Shown here: in pieces, positions 31,381-44,700 of the stretch
Numbering within the stretch: the stretch's first letter is position 1
Layout: each line of letters begins with the position of its first letter
Origin: Diphasiastrum complanatum
Taxonomy: Eukaryota > Streptophyta > Lycopodiopsida > Lycopodiales > Lycopodiaceae
Direction: 5' to 3'
Assembly (NCBI GenBank): GCA_029204225.1
Contig: CM055100.1
Location: 35,055,645 to 35,119,644 of the forward strand
DNA length: 64,000 nucleotides
Translations under genes and position numbers: made by a program
The notes under the pieces: generated by a model
Told to the model about the DNA's origin: nothing
What the model saw: only the letters and a program-made list of their open reading frames with translations
The model's database searches: none

Positions 31381-32850
31381 GCATTTGTTTTAGCTTTGGC
31401 ATAGTAGCTATAATCTATCACCATGATGAATCTATTTGGGATTACTTGTCTTTTATGGTGTTGAATAAAAGAAATGTGAAAAATAAAACACTTTTAAAAT
31501 GCCACTTGAGATCTTTAACACCCTATTCTAACCTAATTATCATTGTACTTTTTATTATAAATTTTTATCTCTATAATAGATTGTTGTAGATTTTCTTTAA
31601 GGTTAGCTTGAGATTTTTCGTAGTACATCTCAACCACTTTCAACTTTGTACATCATTTTGTACATATTGTAGCTTTCACATCACGTGCAAAAGGTGTCCA
31701 AGAGGCATTATATTTGTGGGCACATTTGTACTAATACTCAGAATATTTGTCGACAAAGTGATAACTTTTTATGTAATCTAGTACACCCACCTTTTCAAGT
31801 TCTCTCATTTCATTCTAGCCTTGGCATGCAACAAGAAGATTGAAGGTTGTGCCTATATGTCCTTAATCTCCCATTCCTTGGCTAAGAACCATGGCAATTG
31901 CACATTAAATTTTAGTTTGTTAGAACTTAATGCTTTTGATGAGCCCATTCTCAAGCTTTTTTTAGAGTAAGTAAGCCCTTTTCGCATACCCGTATCAAGG
32001 AGTCTCCAACAAATTCAAAATGTGCTTGATGCAAGTAATTTTGAGATGATTCACAAAAATTACATTATGATGTGCACAATGTGACATGAAACAAGGACAA
32101 AGTCTAATGTCATTAGCTTTGCCTCGATAAGCTATCATGACGGTTTTCTTGAAGATGATGTGTCTTTTTTGAGTGAGTTTGAGTTGCAAAATGTCTTCTA
32201 TTGTCGTCTTTCACACCAAAGTTGCTCAAGATCTGTAAATTAACTCTTTTGTTGTTGTTGTAATCGATGCACACACTAAATATATTGAATAAATTTGTGT
32301 AGAGATACAGTACATCAATCAATGGGCCAAGCCTAAACATGGATCACAAGGATCCTACACATCATTGACAAAACTTTCAAGGTTTGAGCCTTTTCGATGT
32401 AGTAAGCAATTAGACATACACTATATCAATTCTACCCAGCTCACCTTCTTGTGAAAGACGAGATCGTAGCTTTCTCATTAGAGAAATGCCTATCATTAAG
32501 ATTAGTCTGAGGTCTCCTTTTTTTTTCAAAAAACATCCAAGAGGGCTCAATTTTTTCAAATATTTTTCTTTCTATGAATCGGTTTTTGTTCCAAAACCCA
32601 CAATAAGCATTAAGAATGTTTCTTGCAAAAAATAAGAAAATGAGCTAAATTTATTTTAGGCCAAATAAATTAATAATTCTCTAAGCATCCATTCACTTGA
32701 CTACACAATATTTTAATTTAATATTCCCATTGTACATTTACAAGTATAGTCCTATGTGTATGTAATGCCATGTGGTTTGCTTTGTATTTTGAAAGCACCT
32801 CCATGAGCAGAATATCCATCCACCTTTCTCTCTCCTACAAATCTATCATT
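31376..32850. other. No gene recognised
   Basis: AT-rich sequence with the second copy of the diverged direct repeat (about 32108-32200). The short minus-strand frames lack motifs. Confidence 0.5.
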
Positions 32851-32854
32851 CTCT

Positions 32855-33045
32855 CTCTAGAATGTGTGTTCTATTTCTACGGAATGTGCGTAGACATGTC
32901 TCTCTACAAAATGTGCGTTCTCTTTCTATGGAACGTGCGTTCTCTCTTTATGAAATGTATGTTCTCTTTTTACGGAATGTGTGTTCTCTTTCTACGAAAT
33001 GTATGTTCTCTCTTTACAGAATGTGCGTTATCTCTTTACCTTCTC
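32855..33045 (+). repeat. Tandem array of about 23-bp units
   Basis: The unit AATGTGCGTTCTCTTTCTACGG, with variation, repeats about eight times. It keeps two frames open, giving a cysteine/phenylalanine-rich artificial peptide, which I do not consider a gene. Confidence 0.88.
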
Positions 33046-33062
33046 CTTTGGCATTACATCGT

Positions 33063-33126
33063 GGAAGGCCATATTTAATAAAATAAATAGATGGATATCT
33101 ATTTATTTTATTAAATATGGCCTTCC
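33063..33126. repeat. Perfect 64-nt palindrome
   Basis: A left arm of 30 nt (33063-33092, starting GGAAGGCCATATTTAATAAA) and a right arm of 30 nt (33097-33126, ending AATATGGCCTTCC) are fully complementary, with a 4-nt loop GGAT. It directly follows the 23-bp tandem array and lies about 2.4 kb upstream of the SINAT start codon. It could form a very stable hairpin or be the product of an inverted duplication. Confidence 0.95.
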
Positions 33127-33189
33127 AACATAAAAAACACATAAAATTTAGTGTATTTACTGTTATGAGCAATATTACAAAATATTGCT

Positions 33190-33310
33190 ATATTTAATTT
33201 GGCTAATTTTCCGTATAAAAATGCATCAAATGCTATATTTAAAATTGACATATTTTTCGTATAAAAATACGTACCTAAAATTGACATATTCTCCGTATAA
33301 AAATGCATTT
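33190..33310 (+). repeat. Short tandem repeat with TTTTCCGTATAAAAATGC
   Basis: TTTTCCGTATAAAAATGC at 33208, TTTTTCGTATAAAAATAC at 33254 and TTCTCCGTATAAAAATGC at 33289 repeat in tandem with TAAAATTGACATA between. Each copy contains a TATAAAAA word. Confidence 0.8.
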
Positions 33311-33442
33311 ACGTATTTTATTTGTCGTTGCACTAAAACGGTGGCAAACAGTTGGCTTAGCGTCTTATTTTGGACGCCGAGGCCCGAAGCCACCCTTTTG
33401 CCAGAACAGGAAGTGGTCGGGAAAAGGGTCCACGCGAGAGAG

Positions 33443-33444
<2 letters not shown>

Positions 33445-33486
<42 letters not shown>
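33445..33486 (+). repeat. (GA)n microsatellite
   Basis: About 20 GA units with one interruption lie in a GC-richer segment (33360-33560) unlike its surroundings. GA tracts are common in plant promoters and 5' untranslated regions. It lies upstream of the SINAT coding start and may mark its promoter or first untranslated exon; this is inference. Confidence 0.9.
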
Positions 33487-35564
33487 TGGCGTGAAGGAGG
33501 AAGGGGGATGGCGATGGTTCGGTTTAAGTCTCTGATGTCCCACGGCGTATGAGGTATTTTGGTCGTGGATCGTGAGAGATGGTGGAGCGCCATGGATATA
33601 AAGCTTCAATCAATTCTTTTGCGTTAATTACTGTATCAATAAAGGGCATGATAGTGAGTGAGGATCAAGGGTTTCCTTGGAAGGAAGGCGAATGCAGTAA
33701 AGGGAGCTGAAGGAGGAGTAGTGCCATTTTGGGGAAGATTGTCGAGCTGTACAAGTGAAGTAGAATGAGTGCTTTGAGATACAAAAGGGCGGAATCTTGC
33801 TGATTGAAATTTGGCTGTAAAGAAAAATGGGCTTAGGGTTTGTTTCAAGTTGCTTCTATGGGGTTTGACATGGTCATTACAGGATATTTGCTAGCTAGGG
33901 CTTGCGAAAGAGTGACTGGCTTGCATTTCCTGATCGGGATTTAGCAGCTAGAGGTTGTGAAAGAGTTGAATGTTTTGAATTCTTTGATCAAGATTAAGTC
34001 CTGTTAAGTTTGAAGGTTTCGTCGGGGGAATAAGAGGAACGACTTAAGATATCGAACGATCTGGTATTCCATGTGACGACTGCATAATCTGATGAATGAA
34101 ATCTTATGCCGCAGTATAACACTTTCCAGTGAACAATTCATAAACATAAGGCAACTCTTTTAGAGGATTATTGGGTTGTATCCAATTATAGCTATGTATT
34201 CTGATCGACAAAATTGTCTTTTTTACGTATGCCTGCTTTTTTTGAAAATTGATGCATGTGTACGTCTTAAGGAACTGAGCACCCCAGAGTCACACCTACA
34301 AGTTTTCTGCTTTGAATTGTACTGTAGGTTAATTTAGCGCACAAACCAAGTACGAAGCTTTTCCGCCTTCCCAAGAGTTGTCGTTTAATGGACTTCAAGC
34401 TTTGCGAATGTGACATTACTTCTCTTCAATTCTGAGCAGAATTTGGTCCTTGTTGCCGCCATGACCAGGCGATGTATGTGGACTATTCAATGGACTTGTA
34501 TCTCACTTTGGTCCTTGCTGTCGTAGAATGATCAGGTCCTTGTTGCTCCTCCAATCTGCTGGAAAGATTGCTGGAAGAAATAGACAAAGTGTCCATTAAG
34601 CAGTACAACAATAGACAACGTTTAGTTCAAATTGTATGTGCCCTTGGCATCGGTGGCACTCTGTCGCTTGCTGCGGATGATTCATGAAGGAACACATATT
34701 GAGGAATAGTAGTTTTTGGGTATTGTGGAGAGGAGATTCGTTCATAGAGCCAGAAAAAGGTCACGTCAAACAGCTATTTTATGTCATGGTCCTTAGTTCA
34801 CCTTGAATACTTTGCGGCCACCATTCTGTCTTTTGCACAACAAAACAGCATTTTATGCCATATTAGTTCAACTTGGATACTTTGCGGCCACCAGACTGTC
34901 TCTCGTGCACAACAAAACGCTCAAATCTAAGGGCTTCTTATTTTTACAACAATATAACTAGCCATGCGGTTCTTTTGTAGACCACATTGAGGTCAATGTT
35001 TTTGTTATTAGGGGACTGGTGCAAAGTTGCAACTCATGTATAGGTAATTAGGATCTTTACATTTAAAAGTATCTCCCATCTCTATCTCTATTTAGTATTA
35101 TCAGTAACAGTTAATTCTATTAGCATCTTGATTATTTTAAATTCTGCAAACTACGAACTTTATCACAAAATAATAGTGACATATTTTTGGGGAAAAACTG
35201 CTCAGTTTGAATCTTTGGAAAATTGTTCGAATCAATTTGAATCTTCTCAGCCGAAAGTTCTCAGTTTCCTGTTAAAATGCATATATGGGCATATGCCGTG
35301 TTTATGTTCTCGACTTTCAAGCATCAGCATTCTGGTGATGTTCAGTGTCTTTTTCTAAAATGCCATGTGCTCAGATATATCAAACATTTTGAGAAGTTAT
35401 AGAATAGGGTGTTGTTCTACTTTTCTTGAAACGTTTCAGTTTTGCCAGATAAGGCTATTGGGCTCTTCCGGTGCACTAAGGAATCAACTTGAAAAGTGAG
35501 ATTGCGCAGCAATAACTTCCCTCAAATTGGCAATTTCAGTCGTGAGATCAAGTTTTGCATGATT
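33487..35564 (+). promoter_or_regulatory. Presumed promoter and 5' untranslated region of SINAT gene
   Basis: This 2-kb stretch has no transposon coding remains. It is less AT-rich at its left end. An untranslated first exon followed by a 5' intron is likely, since plant SINA genes often have one, but no splice sites can be proven from the sequence alone. TATTTTAGTATTATC-type AT-rich text occurs near 35090. I cannot place the transcription start. Confidence 0.35.
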
Positions 35565-35774
35565 ATGGCACCTGGGAGCCCTTTTATGGACGTTCCTGAG
35601 TCTCCCTCAGAAGAAACTGATGCTGATTCAACCATTTTAGACACTGAAGCAGTTGTTTCATCCAAAGCCACTCTGCCAGTTTCAGGAAAGTCTGCAACGT
35701 ACCCGACTAGCAGTGTTCATGAGCTGCTAGAATGTCCTGTATGCACAAACTCAATGTACCCTCCTATTCATCAG
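35565..35774 (+). CDS. SINAT exon 1
   Basis: Seventy codons hold the acidic Ser/Thr-rich N-terminus and the first two RING cysteines (CPVC, residues 57-60), ending PPIHQ. The donor reads CAG|GTTTTT, a weak match to the consensus. The RING is completed only by exon 2, 14 kb away. Confidence 0.92.
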
Positions 35775-38700
35775 GTTTTTCCTACTCCTGCATTTTTTTT
35801 GTTGAGCAGTATTATCTTGAGTGTGTAATGTAACACATGTGAAGAATATTGTTCATCTTGCTTCGTGAACTTTTTTCTTACCAAGTACATTAGTTGTTTT
35901 TTTGTTGCCTCAACATACTAATTCTAACTTGAATGTTAATTCAGAGGTATGCACATTCGTAGCACCCTTTAACATAATATTTTGGAAGTGTAGATTCTAG
36001 ATTGATTCCTTGCTTTTATGTCGTTACTTCAACAATAAGTTACAAAGAGGAAATCACAAAGATTACGTGTTTGGAAGCATTATGGAAGGAGTAAGTTGAA
36101 AATTAGGTTCTCACACGTGAGAGCTGCAGCTGATATGGCCTGAAAGTGAAAACATCCTTTTTGTAACTATGCACAAGAATACCTTGTAGGAGAAGAATAA
36201 ATAATAGCTTTGTAAGGTAATTTCTGCGAGGCCCTTACCCACCTGAGTTCGCCTATGCAGTCTTTTGGTGGCTTTTGAGAATATTCAAACTAGAACTTCA
36301 AACTTTAATGCAATACAGTCCGAGACCAGATTTATGGTTTGATCTAGAGTTGATTATTGAGTAGAGGTAGTGCACTGTGGCCAGCAATACCTCTTTAGTC
36401 ATTTTGCATCTTTTCATACTTGAACTGGAGTTTGAAAAATTTCTTGTAAATTGTTTGGTTGGGAAAGTGGTTGATTGATATGTTAATTTTCTGCATTTAC
36501 CTTGTTTTGAGGAGTTGCCTTTTTAAAGATGGAAATTCCCTATTAGTTGCTGGATCACCAGGAATGATATTCTATTATGTGCAAAAGTTGTCGCGCACTT
36601 TTTAAGGGAATTGATAGTAAAGAAGATCAAACTTCCTGAACAATATGAATTGCAAGATGCCAAGTCTACCATGCATTAAAAGTTCTCTTGAGACATCTGA
36701 AATGAAGGGGAATATTGTGTTACTTACATAAGAGGATAATATTCTCCCTGTTGTAAAACAAGGTTCCACATCTAAACGAGAATTCTCAAGATTAAGAGTG
36801 TTCAATGCTGATCTTGATGGATATCCTTAAAGGAAATGAAGAGCTATCCTTGCATCTGATATCTTTGATGTTTCGTTGACTTCGAAGGCTATAACATTGA
36901 TGATTTTCACCATAACTGATCCAAATGAATGCCAAAAGTCCAAGAAGTTAGGCTATGAAGCTTATAATAACTTTATACGATGATTTGGACAACGTTGGAA
37001 TAGTTCTGTTGTTTTGTGTTATCAAGATTCCAAAGATGCATAATATTTGATACAAAGAAAGTTTATTATGCGGTTAAAAAAATGAATCATTTTGAGTGGT
37101 GAGGCTATCCATCCTTTTGACCTGAGGGTGGGTGCAATTTTCATCTCTCTTTTCAAGTAGAGCTCCTAAGGTCATGCCATATATTAGTTTCTATTAGTTG
37201 CGTGGTCTTTCACTAAAGTCTCAACAAAGACAAACTCATCTTGAACTGGAAGACTAATGAGGATTGGGATGCCAAAACTAGGGCAAAGCAACATCATGAT
37301 ACATGTTATATGTACGAAAAGTTTAGCCTAACTTTAAGGCTAGGTGAAAAAAGCACACATAGTGATTATCAAACATTGATTATACAGCCCAACTTAAACT
37401 CAAGCCAGAAGTTAAAACTTAAACATCTCTAAGAATAACTTCATTGGCAATTGACATCATGCTGCAAGGTTCCAACTCATCTGTTATTGATACCTGTGTT
37501 GTGCCGCTTTTGATAACTGCAGCATTGGAACTGTATCCACCTTCCGAATCATCGACACATTAGTAAGATGAGGGGTTCCCTAGGATTCATTCTACTCCAT
37601 CTCCTCAATGTGCATGGTGCTTGAGCCTGCTCCACTTGCCAGTTTTATGTTGTCCACATTGGATTTCGTGGACACAGTTTCCACCTATGTTGACCCAAAC
37701 AACGAAAGCATAGCTTCTGTCGCTTGGCACGCTCCTAGTCTTGCGGAGATAGTGGCGATACGATCATAGGGCACCCCTTGGACATTGGGCGTCCCATGCC
37801 ATCCTTTGCCCTTGGTAGTGCTAACCCCTTTTCCTTTCCAATCACCTGAACTTTGCCCTTGCACAAATTGACCTGTAAACCTTCTAAACTTTTTTTCTAC
37901 CCCCCCCTGAGGCAACAACAGCTGTCTCACTAGCCCTCCTTCCGTCCTCATAATAGAGAGCCATCTGTATAGCTCCTTGGAGGCTGTGAGTCTGCTCCTT
38001 CCTAACGAAAGGCCTAAGACTCTCACTTAAATCCTCCATGAATTGGAATACTTGAAAGTACATCTGCATCTCCTCCGGTATCCAGGCCTCTCTATATTTG
38101 TCTGCAAATTATTCCACTGACATATAGTGTCCGCAAATTTCCTCTGTTTTCTGATTTCTGCTAATTTATGCACAGTGGGTCTGTCCGTCAAGTGTAGGGG
38201 TGCCCCTAAGGACCCTATTCCAATTTACAAGGCAATAGACCAAAACTTCTTAATGAAATTTTTATATGAAGTTTGGGGCATCCTTACCCTTTGGGCACTT
38301 CACCCTTTTCTTTGTCTTACCCCCTTTGCCTTTCAATGAGAAATTCTACGCACTTCATGCCCTTCCTCTAAAGGCCGCCTTCTCCATCCATGCTGCCTCC
38401 CCATCGCACCTCTGTTTTTAGGATTCAGCCTACCCTGAAATGCCTTGCACCTCCATGCTGACCCCCATCGCACCTCTGTGCTGGTCTGACCTGAAGGGAA
38501 AACGTTCAGAACTCTATTGAAAGGGCACTCCTCACAGAATGGCTGTGGCAGCACATCAACCAGCAATGGTTGAGGTAGGAGAACCCACAAACAGATCCTG
38601 GTGGACCTGCAGATTGCTCACAGCAGGAGCTAGGTACAGCAATTGACAGAGGGCCTGGGAAAACTCAGCTAGAAGATAGAGGTATCAGAGAAACCTCTGA

Positions 38701-41700
38701 GCACATGTCGACAACCCACAAGACAAACAGAAGCAGCAAATCCCTATCATTATTAGCTGCTTGTAAGAGCTAATTTGCTACCTAGAGGCTCATACATATT
38801 CCGACAACCTATGAATGTGTTTCACTTTCTCTTCCTTATAGCTATACCTATTCGTCTGCACGTACCTCAAGGAAATTGATATTGTGAGACATTTTTCACA
38901 TGTTTCCATCAATAGGCTTGTGGGCTTCCTTTGACGTTCTCATCAACAACCATATCTTGTTATCATAAGTACATTGGAACGTGTTTTCAACTAAAGAATT
39001 TAGTATGGAACTTTAAAAAGCAATTGTAATTTTTTTCTATAAAAAGATTCAAAGCCCTCTATTTCCAGCCAAAAATTTGTATATGTTAAAAAGCAATGAG
39101 TTCAACTTATTGGGGACCCAACTAGGTTAAATGGCCCAAGTAAGTGACAACACCCAAAAAGAATGGACCCTTTTAACCTTGACTTGATAGGTTACTTCAA
39201 GTTGAAGCTTAAGCCAGATGGATCTATATCCACATGGAAAGCTCGACTAGTGATGTCTGAGATATCTGACCTAGGACCAATAGACTGTGATTCAGCTCTA
39301 GGTAATTGATTGTAGTGAATATAGTTCATAACTACGTCTAACACAGACCATAGGTGACTCGTGAGTCACTAGGCCCAATCTAATGGGCATTAATTTGCCA
39401 TTACTTAGTTCTATGCGTAATTACTTGTAACCAACATGGTTCTTAGGATCACGACTACAGTCAACAGGGATTCTTGCATTTGTTGGCTCACACCTATGCC
39501 ATAACCCATCGGTCATGATGCTCAATGTCATTTCATTGTTTGTATGGTTATACTTGAGCAGAATGTGCTTTGCTTATCTAGTCAAAGATTCTGAATCTCG
39601 GAAGCATCTTCATTTTTTGACCTAAAGTTATCTAGGTTACTGTATTTTTCCATTCTACAATGAACAAACAAAATTCTAGAAAAGAGAATTCAACTAAAGA
39701 TGGAAACCATAGTAGTGGATGGTGACTGGATCGAGTGAGTTTCGACATCTAACATTGGCCAGATCACCATTTGAATGCAGTATTCCAGACCTTCGGAATT
39801 TTTGAACCATCTTTCAAGCACTGTATCTGCTCAGAACAAAATCCCATGAAGAATTTTCAAAGAGTTTTTTTTCACTACTTGAATTTCGAATGCTTTAAAA
39901 AATTTGGGGCATTTTGTAATGAGTGTTTTGGAACGCCGTGTAACTATGCTTGTAATGCAAGGAGTGAAGTAGCTTTCCAGAACAATTTGCAACTAAGGCT
40001 ATAATGCAAGGAGTGAAGATCTCACAAATGTTGACAAGAACAATAGCTTTCGTGAGATGATAAGCATCTAGGACTATTCTTTGAAGAGGATCTTGGAGTC
40101 TGGGGAGTAATGGCTCAAAACAATGAAATAATAATGTAGCAAAGAAACACATCCAATTTGGTGTTTAAGTCTTGAAAACAACAATGAAGATGCACAACCC
40201 TAATCAAAATGGGTGATTTGATCAGCGTTTTGAGTCTTGAAAACAAGAGTGGAGATGCAACAATCCTAATTACACCTCAATATTAACCTGCAGGCCCCGT
40301 AGCAGATCTACTCAAAACAAATGGCTCTAGATATTGTTAATCTTGTGTGCATATGGACAACAAAAAGCCGATGAAACTCATTGAAAGTCTTTGGGTCTAG
40401 TTAGTGAAAGGACATAGCCTTTAAACAGACCTAAAAAAATTGGAATAGGCTCACTGCATTTTGAGGTACTTCTTGTGACCTAGGCCAATAGCAAGGTTGT
40501 GCAAACCTTTTGAAAGGTAATTGGAAGAGTATTGATTGGGAAATGCCATTTTTTGTTGATGTTTCCTGGATTGAATCATGAGCAAAACAGCATGAGTAAC
40601 ACATGTATATCCGAACACCAACGCACATAAGATTATGTAATTAATGCTGAAGAACAGTAAGTTGATTTCCAGCCAAGAGCATGTAGGAAATAGAAGCCTA
40701 AGGATCCAGGATCTTAACTAGTCAATCACACAAAGCATTCTCAAAAGAAAGAGAGAGATGGCTAGAAACCCTCTTGTAGAAACTCGTGGACAGCCAAGGA
40801 GAATAGTCAGTATTGCTTACAAAAGTGTCACATACAAATGGGATGCACACAAATATATGGTCCAAGATGACTATCTAACTTCATGACTATTGGCTATCCA
40901 ACTACTTGAATATTGGCTGTCCAACTATTGACTATCCAACTTTCTATAAGTTACATAGAAAGAATAAGGTACCTCCAATATGTCAAGTTGGGGTACTTAA
41001 TGTCACAATTAGGCCTAGTGGACCCATGAGTCCCTACCAAGTTAATTTCATACTAACTTAGCTAACTCTAAGTTTAGTAGGCCTAATATAATAAATGACC
41101 ATGGTTACACAACTCTCGACCTTTTGGGTCAAAGTAACCTATGGTAATGAAAGCAAATCCATTTACATTCCAACACCCTCCTTAAATGGAAATGCATAAC
41201 ATAACATGAAGTAACTTCTCAAAAGAGAAAATGTAACTTGTTGTCCGAACTTCATGTCGACAACAAAAAGAGTACCAAACTCTTTTGGCATCACATCCTC
41301 CCGAACCTTACCATCAATGACTTGCTCACATAGAATAGGCGATGTACCAACATCATGATGAAGAGTAAGTGTATAACCAAAAACATCAGCAAGAGGTACT
41401 GGTTTTAAAGAGGCACGTGCCTTCCTTTCATAATAAGACATTTCTTTGCTGTCTTACTACGAAAGGAAGGCACTGTTATGGGCTGTTCAACACTTTGCTA
41501 CCCAAAGTGTTCCCAACATGGACCATGTTGTCCATAATCTTCCGCAGGCTGTTCCCGAAGCATAATGGACTGCTCATGATGTAAAATAGGCTGTAAATGA
41601 CCAAGACAAGATGACTGAACCTGCTGTTCAACGTCTTCATCATAAAAATTTGGCAAATTATCAATGATGGCGTCATCAAAGCTGTCCCTCGAAGAGGTAT

Positions 41701-44700
41701 GGGATGACATAGAAAATTCTTCAAGTAATGAAAAATTCTCTCCGAACAAATGCTCACTCTTAACACTTTGAACAAAAGTACTAATTGACACATGTTGACT
41801 CCCTCCTCGATTAGTACAATAAGGTTCCAAAGAGTGCTTGAATGTTTCAGCCTTTGCTAAAACATCAAATTGAAAAGGTTTCGCATGAAACTTTTCACTA
41901 ATGCATCCATTATATGCATCAACTTGCGGTGACTTGAAAAAAGAAGATTGTTTCAACATCTGCTCAATGTATCGTTGTTGAGAGATGATGATTCCAGCCC
42001 CATGTGGAAGATCAACAAGAACCCAAGTGTGGTTCTTCATGAGTGAGTTATACTCCTCTTGCATCGCATCCTCCCAACATTTTACTCCTCTGGCCTGCTC
42101 ACAAAAAATAGGTTCTACTGCACCATCCTCAATAGAAGTTAGAGCACAATCAGAAAAATCAGCAAATTCTATTGATTTAGTAGAGGCACAAGTCTTCCCT
42201 TCATAGAAACGATCCACTTTGTTGTCCTGAAAAGTCTGCAACAACCATTTAGGGACTGGTTTGGGCTGTCCAATGGCCTTACCTTTGTCAACACTTTTCT
42301 GTCCAAAGTGTTCCGAACTTGGACCTTGTTGTTCAATGTTTTCCGAACTTGGACCTTGCTGTCCAATGTCTTCAACATTGCTAGAAAATCCTTAAAGCGT
42401 TGAAAAACTTCAGATTTTGCCTTCATAGGATAAATCCATGTAAATCTTGAAAGGTCATCAATAAAAGTAACAAAGTACTTACACCTTCCAATGGATTTGG
42501 TCCTCAGTGGACCACATACATCACTATGAACCAAATCAAATTTGCCATCAACTCTAATAGTTCCATCAATTGGAAAAGCTTGCCTTTGAAATTTTCCAAG
42601 TATGCAGATTTCGCATACATGTCCTTCGGGATGCTCAATATTAGGAATGTCTTCAACCACATTGAATCTCTTCAACATCTTCAAGCTAGCAAAGTTGAGA
42701 TGTCCAAACCTAGCATGCCATAATTCAGCCAACTCCAAAGAATGTGAACTTGATGCAACATGACAAAAAGATGATGAAGCTCTTCGCTCATAGGTATCCA
42801 TAAGGAACAATCCACCACGTAATGTTCCCGAAGCAATGATCATAAGAGATCTCTTTGGGTCTTTGATAAGACACTTGTCTTCTTTGAATTCCACAACCAA
42901 TCCTTGGTTCATAATTGTAGACACCGAAATGAGATTCTTTTTTATTTTTGGAACATAAAGTACATTACGAATGTACTTCTCCTCACCATTGGGTAAGATA
43001 ATGGGGATCACTCCAATACCTTTGATAGGATAAGAGGTGTTATCAACACCTTGAACTTTGCTTGCATCATGTACTTTTACAAGCTTTGTGAAGACTTCTT
43101 TGTGATAAGTCATATTGCGAGTGGCACCGCTATCAATCACCCAATCAATAGACAAAAAAAAAGCAACTTTTAAAGCTGAAAATGAGCTGTTTTCTGCTGA
43201 AAAACTAGCAAGATTTTGAAGTGGCAGAAATCTCGTCTTGAGGAGAGATGAGATTATTAGTGACAAAAGCATAATCATTATTGAAAAGATTATCCTCCTT
43301 TCCAAATTGTTGTTCCAAAGTAATGATTGCAGTACTTGTATCGTTACCTTTTTCTTTTTCCTTTGCAAGCCTCTTCCTACATTCTTTGATATGATGCCCA
43401 AACTTCTTGCAATAGTGGCACTTACCCTTTTTCTTGAAGCCTTGATCTTGAGCTTCCTTAGATTTTTGATCATCTTTGGAAGTGTTGAAAGAAGGCTTCC
43501 CCTTCCACTTGCATTTGCCTTTGCCTTTTGCAAAGAAAGCTTGATCTTCTTGTTCACCAAAGTTGATCCTTGTTTGCTCTTCTTGAAGAAGTAAGCCAAC
43601 AAGTTCATCGAAGGAGATTTGTTGTCCCCTAAGCTCAATGATGACACAAATGGAAGGTAAGAATTAGGAAGAGAGTTGAGAGTAATAGATACAAATTGTG
43701 AGTTCTCAATCACCTCATCAATACTAAGAAGCTCCTCTCGAAGATCCTTGATCTTCGTCAAGTGGTTTGTAAGCAAATCACCTTCTTGCATCTTCAAGAT
43801 AGAAAATTGATTTCGAAGACATACCACTTTTGCTGGATTCTTTACTTGAAACATCTTGGCAAGAGTCTCCCAAGCACTTTTGGAAGTCTTGCATGATCTA
43901 ATATGAGGAAGGATAGATCTCTTCACTGATAATGCAATGATGGAATGTGCTTGTGCATCTCGTGGATCCCACTTCTTTTGCTCATCAGAAGACACCTTCG
44001 TAGATGATGAAGTAGTTGTTCTAGATGGTGTAATAGGTGCCAAGGTAGGCGGCCTCTCTTCGTCACCATTAACTACTTCCCACAATCCTTTAGCAATTAG
44101 AAGGTTCTTTATCATGTAGCACCACAAGGAATAGTTTGTGTCATCCAGCCTATCTTCATTAAATAAAGAACCAACAGACTCCGATTCTTCAACCATAACA
44201 GAAAAATCAGCTTGTAGTAGATAGGAAATAGACTTTCCAAGACAAAATCTACTCAAAGGGCAACAACCTCAAAGCTGAAATTATGAGCACAATAGATTGC
44301 AATACTCCACATGCAATTTGCTCAACAAGTAATGAAATAAGTGGCTGATCTTTGCACAAAAAACAGAATGCTCACAAATAGGTAGACTTCAAATGAAGCC
44401 AAAACCAAAACCAGAAATTTGTGGCTAAAAAGAGTGCACACTGTGTGCATATAGAGCTGATGGCAGCGCCCTCCTCCAAGCTCACCAACAGGGAAATTCA
44501 GCAAGAAATGTGTGAAAAACACATGTATCTTCATTTAAGAAGTAAATCTGAATTTTTCAGCATGTAATTGAGTCAAGATCACATGCAATTGGTTTGAGCA
44601 TGGGCGCCCTACTGCTAGCTCTCAAATAGGTGAAGGTGCCTCACAATTTCCTGCAAAAAAGTTATAAATAGATGAACAGATTCTTCTCCTGCAAAAATCA

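Noticed and set aside
32770-33086. Two overlapping open frames rich in Cys and Phe
   Set aside because: They are the translation of a 23-bp tandem repeat.
33185-33609. Open frames with long Arg-Glu or Ser-Leu runs
   Set aside because: They are translations of the (GA)n microsatellite on both strands.
38333-38590. Cys- and Arg-rich minus-strand frame
   Set aside because: Overlaps a short direct repeat and lies inside intron 1; no family match.
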